From NCBI GenBank assembly GCA_035048495.1, contig CM068552.1:11013501-11077500 (forward strand): a DNA stretch of 64,000 bases, given 5' to 3'. This DNA comes from Euptelea pleiosperma. Taxonomy: Eukaryota; Streptophyta; Magnoliopsida; Ranunculales; Eupteleaceae. A program made the position numbers and the translations under genes. The notes under the pieces are model-generated. The model searched no databases and was not told the origin of the DNA. It saw nothing but the letters and a program-made list of their open reading frames with translations. Shown here in pieces: positions 59,195-64,000 of this stretch (positions are counted from its first letter, which is position 1; each line of letters begins with the position of its first letter).

Positions 59195-59360
59195 ACTTGG
59201 CACACCCTTTGAGACCACTGCTTGATTTGTGATTTCTAGCCGTTGGATCTGAGTACACCGAATAATACTCGAATCCTGTGGCTAGGGTATGTAGGTCGCC
59301 AAACATCAATACGGTCGGTGGTCTCTAATAGTGTGCCACGTGGCTCGTGTAGATGTCGTT
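59195..59360. repeat. MITE B fragment
   Basis: Contains 'gatttctagccgttggatct', 'gccaaacatcaatacggtcg' and GTGCCACGTGGCTCGTG; only part of the element remains. Confidence 0.45.
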
Positions 59361-59865
59361 GAGTACTGGCTACCGCTGCTGCAATCTGTGATCCTAATGA
59401 TCCCCGAGATGGGTAAACTAGATATGTCCCGTCAGGCATCCAATGTGCCGTGCCCTAATGTCCTTTTACTGGACGAATTTGCATATCGAGCTGCATGCTA
59501 TAAAAGTGATTTGTAAACCATTTTTGTCCAATGAAAAGAGGGCACGAGAGCATTATTCCAAGATGGACATCCAATGCGATACCCGCATAGTGCGATGTGT
59601 TTAGCATTTGCACGACACGTATTCAGAGAAAAATGTTCTTATAAGTTATAACTCAATTGAAATTACTTTTTTTTTTTTTTTTTTATAATGGTTTAGGATA
59701 TGTCTTTTGTTTACGTACGTGTCGTACAAAGGAGGAATCCCATCACATAACTGTTGTTGCGGGATCACCATTCCTCGACAAAAACATTTTACCTAGTGAC
59801 CGGTAGATCGTCTTTAGTTCTTTGCTTAGATTTCTCTTTCAAAAGATAGGTAAAAGCAAAGTTTT

Positions 59866-60145
59866 CAAATCGTCCATTATAACGTTATAATGGTCACTTA
59901 ACGTTACCGTTATGACATCAGTCACATGACTCACATCCATGTGGGAAAAACAGTCAGAATAATAATAAATTTTTTTTTTTCTTTTAAAATAGTTTTGATA
60001 ACGGTAAAAATGATTTTTCTTAAAAGTAATGCCTGTTATTTCCATTATTAGACAGTTATAAGTTGATAACACTAACTTCATTTTTTTGGGATTTGGGCAT
60101 TATTTTGAAGTAACGTAATGGTGTTGGGCCGTTACTGTATCGATG
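59866..60145. repeat. Family D-like MITE, diverged
   Basis: 'cattataacgttataatggt' and 'ttaacgttaccgttatg' at one side and 'aagtaacgtaatggtgttgg' at the other, with AACGG words; termini not defined. Confidence 0.4.
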
Positions 60146-61459
60146 GCCCCTAGCTGGAATCTCCTATATCAATAACCAACTGATCCATGGTTCACAGTCT
60201 CGGCCGATCTCAGTCTGGATCGGGCCCCAAGATCACTGTTTCCCAAAGAAGACTCACTTTGGATCGGGCGAGATGCGCTGATCTCGATTGAGATCGGAGC
60301 CCTACGATCGCAAGATCTCGAGCCATGAACTGATCAGATGCCTTAGAAGACTTATCAGTTCGATTTCTTCAATGAACATAAAAAAAAATTATGTTTTAGT
60401 AAAGAATCGAACCGCGTTGATAGCGCTGAGCTGGCATTACTTTTTGTCAAAGCAAAACCAACGTTGGATTCTCGGAATCCACGCCCAAGAAGGCCTGTAT
60501 TGTGGGCCTGTCAAAAAAGGCCTGTACGGGGAGCCTGTACCTTTAGAGGTAAAATGTGATTCAGGGGTGTTAGTAAAATACCAAAAAAAAATGAACCATT
60601 CGCTCTATTTTGCTATGGTACCGAAAAACAACGGAGTAGATCAAACGGTCATAATTGGCCACCAGGTCAACTTTTTGGGGCACCAAATCTCCTTACTTTT
60701 TTTTGAGTAAGCAAGCTTTCCATTGATCAAGCATAAACAGAAACAGAGTTAAGGTTGTCCAACAGATGAACCAATCAGGCAGGAGAGGGGGGACCATAGC
60801 CCATGCATGTGCGCAGCTTTTGTTTGCAGGCTGGGCATCTTACAGGTTAAAAGTATTTACTGGGGTAGGGACCACTGAGTGGTATATAAATTAAAAGGGT
60901 ATATCGGTCAATTAGATGGATATTTTGGGTCAATATGACCAGCTTATATAATGGGGTATTGGCTTCATACGGAATTGAGACGGCAAGAATGCAAAGTCAA
61001 AATCGCCCATTAACCGTCCTACTCCTACGACTACGATCCGGTCCAAATTACTAAAATAGTCTTTAGACCCATTGCTTTGTTGGAGGGGAGCGCGTGGAGC
61101 CTTCCTCATCTGATCCAGAATTTTCAAATTCCCAAACCCTGCAGCGCACGAGGGAAGGGGAAGGTCTACGGAAAGTGCACATTGACGTCGTTCGTCATGC
61201 AACATAGTTTCCCAATATGGAATTTTACGTCCTTTAATTTAAATTTGGCCTGGAAATATCATTTCACTATTTCCTTTTTTTTTTTTTTTTTAATAATAGG
61301 CAAAAGTAGTCAAGGACCATGTGATTGACGGTCGTGTTTTTATTTTTATTTTTTCCTTTAAAAAAACCAACGAATTCTTTGTAAAATAATTTTTGATGTA
61401 CCGTGCAAATATAAAAAAACGATTACCACTCTAATTATATAAATGCCGGTTTCTTAAAA
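60146..61459. other. Spacer with element fragments
   Basis: 60455-60560 is the right arm of family E (GTTGGATTCTCGGAATCCAC … GGGGAGCCTGTACC). 60690-60800 ('gagtaagcaagctttccatt') resembles a reverse-oriented LINE tail. No gene is supported. Confidence 0.4.
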
Positions 61460-61859
61460 GGGTCGAGGGCTCCGTTGACAGCCCTAAAATTACAGGATTC
61501 TATATAGGGCACAATATAAGCCACGTGGCACACTCTTACAGGACTCTGACCCTTATGGATGTTTGGCCAATCTCTAGGTGGACCTACAAACCAAAAATCA
61601 GCATGATTAGTGATTCATAGGCTTTGGATTGGACTTATTTTCATGGGTTGATCTCAACTCTGGGAATTTGAGCAGTATTTGAGGTACAAAGATCCAATGC
61701 CTATAAATCTCTAATCGGGCTGATTTTTGGTTTGTAGGTTCACCAAGGGATTGGACAAACATCCATACTGTCAGAGTCCTCTAAGAGTGTTCCACGTGGC
61801 TCATATTGTGTCCTGTACAGTTTCTTGTTGTTTTTAGGGCTGTCAGTGGAGCCTGGCCC
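61460..61859. mobile_element. MITE, family B, complete
   Basis: Ends GGGTCGAGGGCTCC and (inverted) GGGCCAGGCTCCACTGACAG; flanks TTCTTAAAA and TTCTTTAAAA differ by one T. Both arms carry the G-box (AGCCACGTGGCACACTC and TTCCACGTGGCTCATATT). The central pair is AATCAGCATGATTAGTGATT and the inverse. 400 bp, non-coding; Mutator-like by flank length. Confidence 0.8.
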
Positions 61860-62002
61860 TTCTTTAAAAGGGGAACATCATTTTTATTGTTCTCGCCGGA
61901 ATCCACGGCTGAGAACACAACTCCCGAGAGAGGTCATAAAAAAGGGAAGAGGGGGCTCCTGAACCCGACCCATGCTTCAATTCTTTTCCCCTTTTATTTC
62001 AA

Positions 62003-62360
62003 GTGTCAGTCTCAACGGACACATATTTTCAAACACAATTTTGATGTACCCACATGGAAGATAAATCAATGGCTGATTTTTGGTGATGATGATCTTCTTG
62101 CCATATAGATCACCCCTACAAAACATCAGCCATTCTGAAATTTCTAACACCATCAAAAGTGGGTTTCAAGTTAACGGAACGATACATAATTCTTCAACTT
62201 GTAAACTATGCTATGAATATCAGAATAATTTGAATTTTTGTGAGGGTGCGATCTCCTCACCAAAATTAATCCCATTCCAAAACTTCTAATTTATATATTG
62301 GCCCCCCACAATTTTTTTGTATGAAATTGTGTGAAAATATGTGTCCGCTGAGACTGACTA
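62003..62360. mobile_element. MITE, family A, perfect 9-bp TSD
   Basis: Ends GTGTCAGTCTCAACGGACAC and (inverted) TAGTCAGTCTCAGCGGACAC, flanked by TTATTTCAA at 61994-62002 and 62361-62369. 358 bp. It shares the GGACACATATTTTCA subterminus with the copy at 9165. Confidence 0.88.
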
Positions 62361-62369
62361 TTATTTCAA

Positions 62370-64000
62370 AATCATTGAACATTTGTTTTTTGGGGCGGGC
62401 GGATAGATAGTCCAATTTTTTCTCGTTTTCTTTCTAAAAATTAACTGAATTTAAATTTTCCAGGTTGACGCTGATCAAGGCCATTTTTGTGGACCAGTTC
62501 GCCCATGCACCAATTCAAAAAACTGAATTCAAACTTGGACGGCAAGACCAATTGGCAATGCAAAAAGATAAACTGGGGGTCCTCCATCCAATGCACAACC
62601 ACAGACTGGGGACTTCTTAAACCTAAGACCACCTATAAGTGGAGGGAGTCCGGGACCCTTAGATGCAAGAACCATTTATGAAGTGGCCGGGTGGATTCAA
62701 TACCGTCCCATGTCCGATCTGATGAATCAACAATTTGAGAATCACCAAAACCCTGGTATTCATGATAGTAATTTGATTTAATTCCTGCAAAGCTTATTCT
62801 ATTTTGTGTCCGCTCTTAAATTTATTGGAGTGGTTGAATAGAATTCAAAGAAAGTTGGCTAGAAAAGCGCTTTTTTTTAACTAATTCAAGAGAAAGTTGG
62901 TGGACTGCGTTTAAGATTTCCTTTGTTTGTCTAAAGTTAAATGAGTAAGAGGGAGTGGCTGAAAATACACATCCAAACAGGGGATTACATGATGTTTAAG
63001 GCTAATTTCGGCATATGGAACGATCCGGAAAATTTTCTTTTGTTATAATTAGGATTTATTATGACCAGATAAGGGGATAATTGGGTGAGAAAATTTCAAG
63101 TAATCTCAAGTTGCCCAGAAAAATATTTTACTAGAAAATGTTAGCTTGTTTGGTGGTGGAAACTGGAAAGCATTCCGAAAAATGGAACTATATTTAGAAC
63201 AAGAAAACTATTTTAATTTGTTTGGTTGTTCATCCACTCTGATCATTTCTTAAGAAGCTTATCAAAGTTATCAGAAAAGTTCAAATATTGCAAGAGATAA
63301 AGGTATGATGTCCCGCAAGCACATTAATCAATCTTGATGATTTGAACGACATATTGGACGGTTACGATCATCTGAATCCTCTTGATTTTTGGCCAAGATG
63401 ATCCCTTTGGCGGGACCTAGCATTTTGTTCATTTTATTAATAATAAATTTACTTTGCATTTGATTAACAAATGTTTGACATGTACTAAGAACATAATTTA
63501 TTTAATTTTTTTTTTAGCTTTTTTGCTTAAAAAATGTTTTTTTTTTTTTTTTTTCAAGAAAAGAGTTCCTTTAATGGACTGAACTTTTGTGGAGGCTGCC
63601 CAAGCAAACTAGAACAGATCAACCACTACGCCATAAGCCAAAATTTTCTACCTTTTATGGCAGTCTTTCAAAAGAAAATATCACATTTGCCTTCTCTCAG
63701 TTTCCCACCTAACATATTCTAGATTTCTGATCTCGAGGACCATCGACGGTATCTATTTAAACCTTCCTTTATCCTCCCGGCCCTCACCGCCGCTTTCTAC
63801 GATAATTATATGTATATTACAAAAAATAATGGTACATATTTTAATTTATTGGATATGTTCTTATAAGATAATATATTAGATATCTATATTTATTTATACT
63901 ACTTTAAAACCAAAACCTGGGTTGGGGCACGCCCCCTCACACGGGCTTCAGAAGGCGCTCACTCACATGCAACTCACGTGCAGCACCGATGAGAAGGAGA
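62370..64000. other. Unassigned right end of the window
   Basis: AT-rich sequence with T-runs (63536-63554). No gene or complete element recognised. About 63119-63160 shares a 30-base stretch with 53.87 kb and continues 'gcttgtttggtggtg', possibly an arm of another MITE. Confidence 0.4.

Noticed and set aside
60288..60710. 140-aa plus-strand open frame
   Set aside because: Crosses the arm of a family E element and a LINE-like tail; no domain recognised.

Overview
This window looks like nuclear DNA of a flowering plant. The genes are intron-rich, the introns hold LINE, hAT, Harbinger and Mutator-type debris, and the proteins are land-plant families (NAC, DUF241, BSK, DUF630/DUF632). The spacers are AT-rich and the miniature-element families do not look grass-like. 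The species cannot be fixed from the sequence; a magnoliid or early-diverging eudicot is only a guess.

Layout. 1-7.2 kb holds repeats only: a probable 2-kb LTR and a mosaic of palindromic MITEs. 7.33-8.67 kb is a complete three-exon NAC transcription factor gene (+). 10.1-25.6 kb is a tandem cluster of intronless DUF241 genes. It has three apparently intact copies (10.36, 13.46 and 20.19 kb), one copy with a start-proximal frameshift (16.86 kb), one inverted broken copy (23.8-22.95 kb, -) and a 5' relic at 25.44 kb. The copies carry related upstream modules, and stray modules without a gene also occur. 26.40-26.62 kb is a decayed fragment of the C-terminus of an FtsH7/9-type chloroplast protease.

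26.9-40.8 kb (-) is a nine-exon BSK1-class brassinosteroid-signalling kinase gene (503 aa). Its introns are swollen by nested transposons, several with exact target-site duplications. 41.7-43.7 kb (-) is a degraded LINE. 44.7-50.6 kb holds four copies of an 8-bp-TSD hAT MITE family and further repeats. 52.3-58.1 kb (-) is a four-exon DUF630/DUF632 gene (796 aa). 58.7-64 kb holds more MITEs and no recognisable gene.

The host genes do not form an operon-like unit. Two encode proteins with N-terminal MGC signatures expected to anchor at the plasma membrane (BSK, DUF630/632), one is a nuclear regulator (NAC), and the DUF241 family is of unknown function. The notable structure is the local birth and death of the DUF241 array and the layered transposon insertions. 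Two of the elements are built from short palindromes such as GACGCCATTT/AAATGGCGTC. I found no CRISPR, rRNA or tRNA gene.
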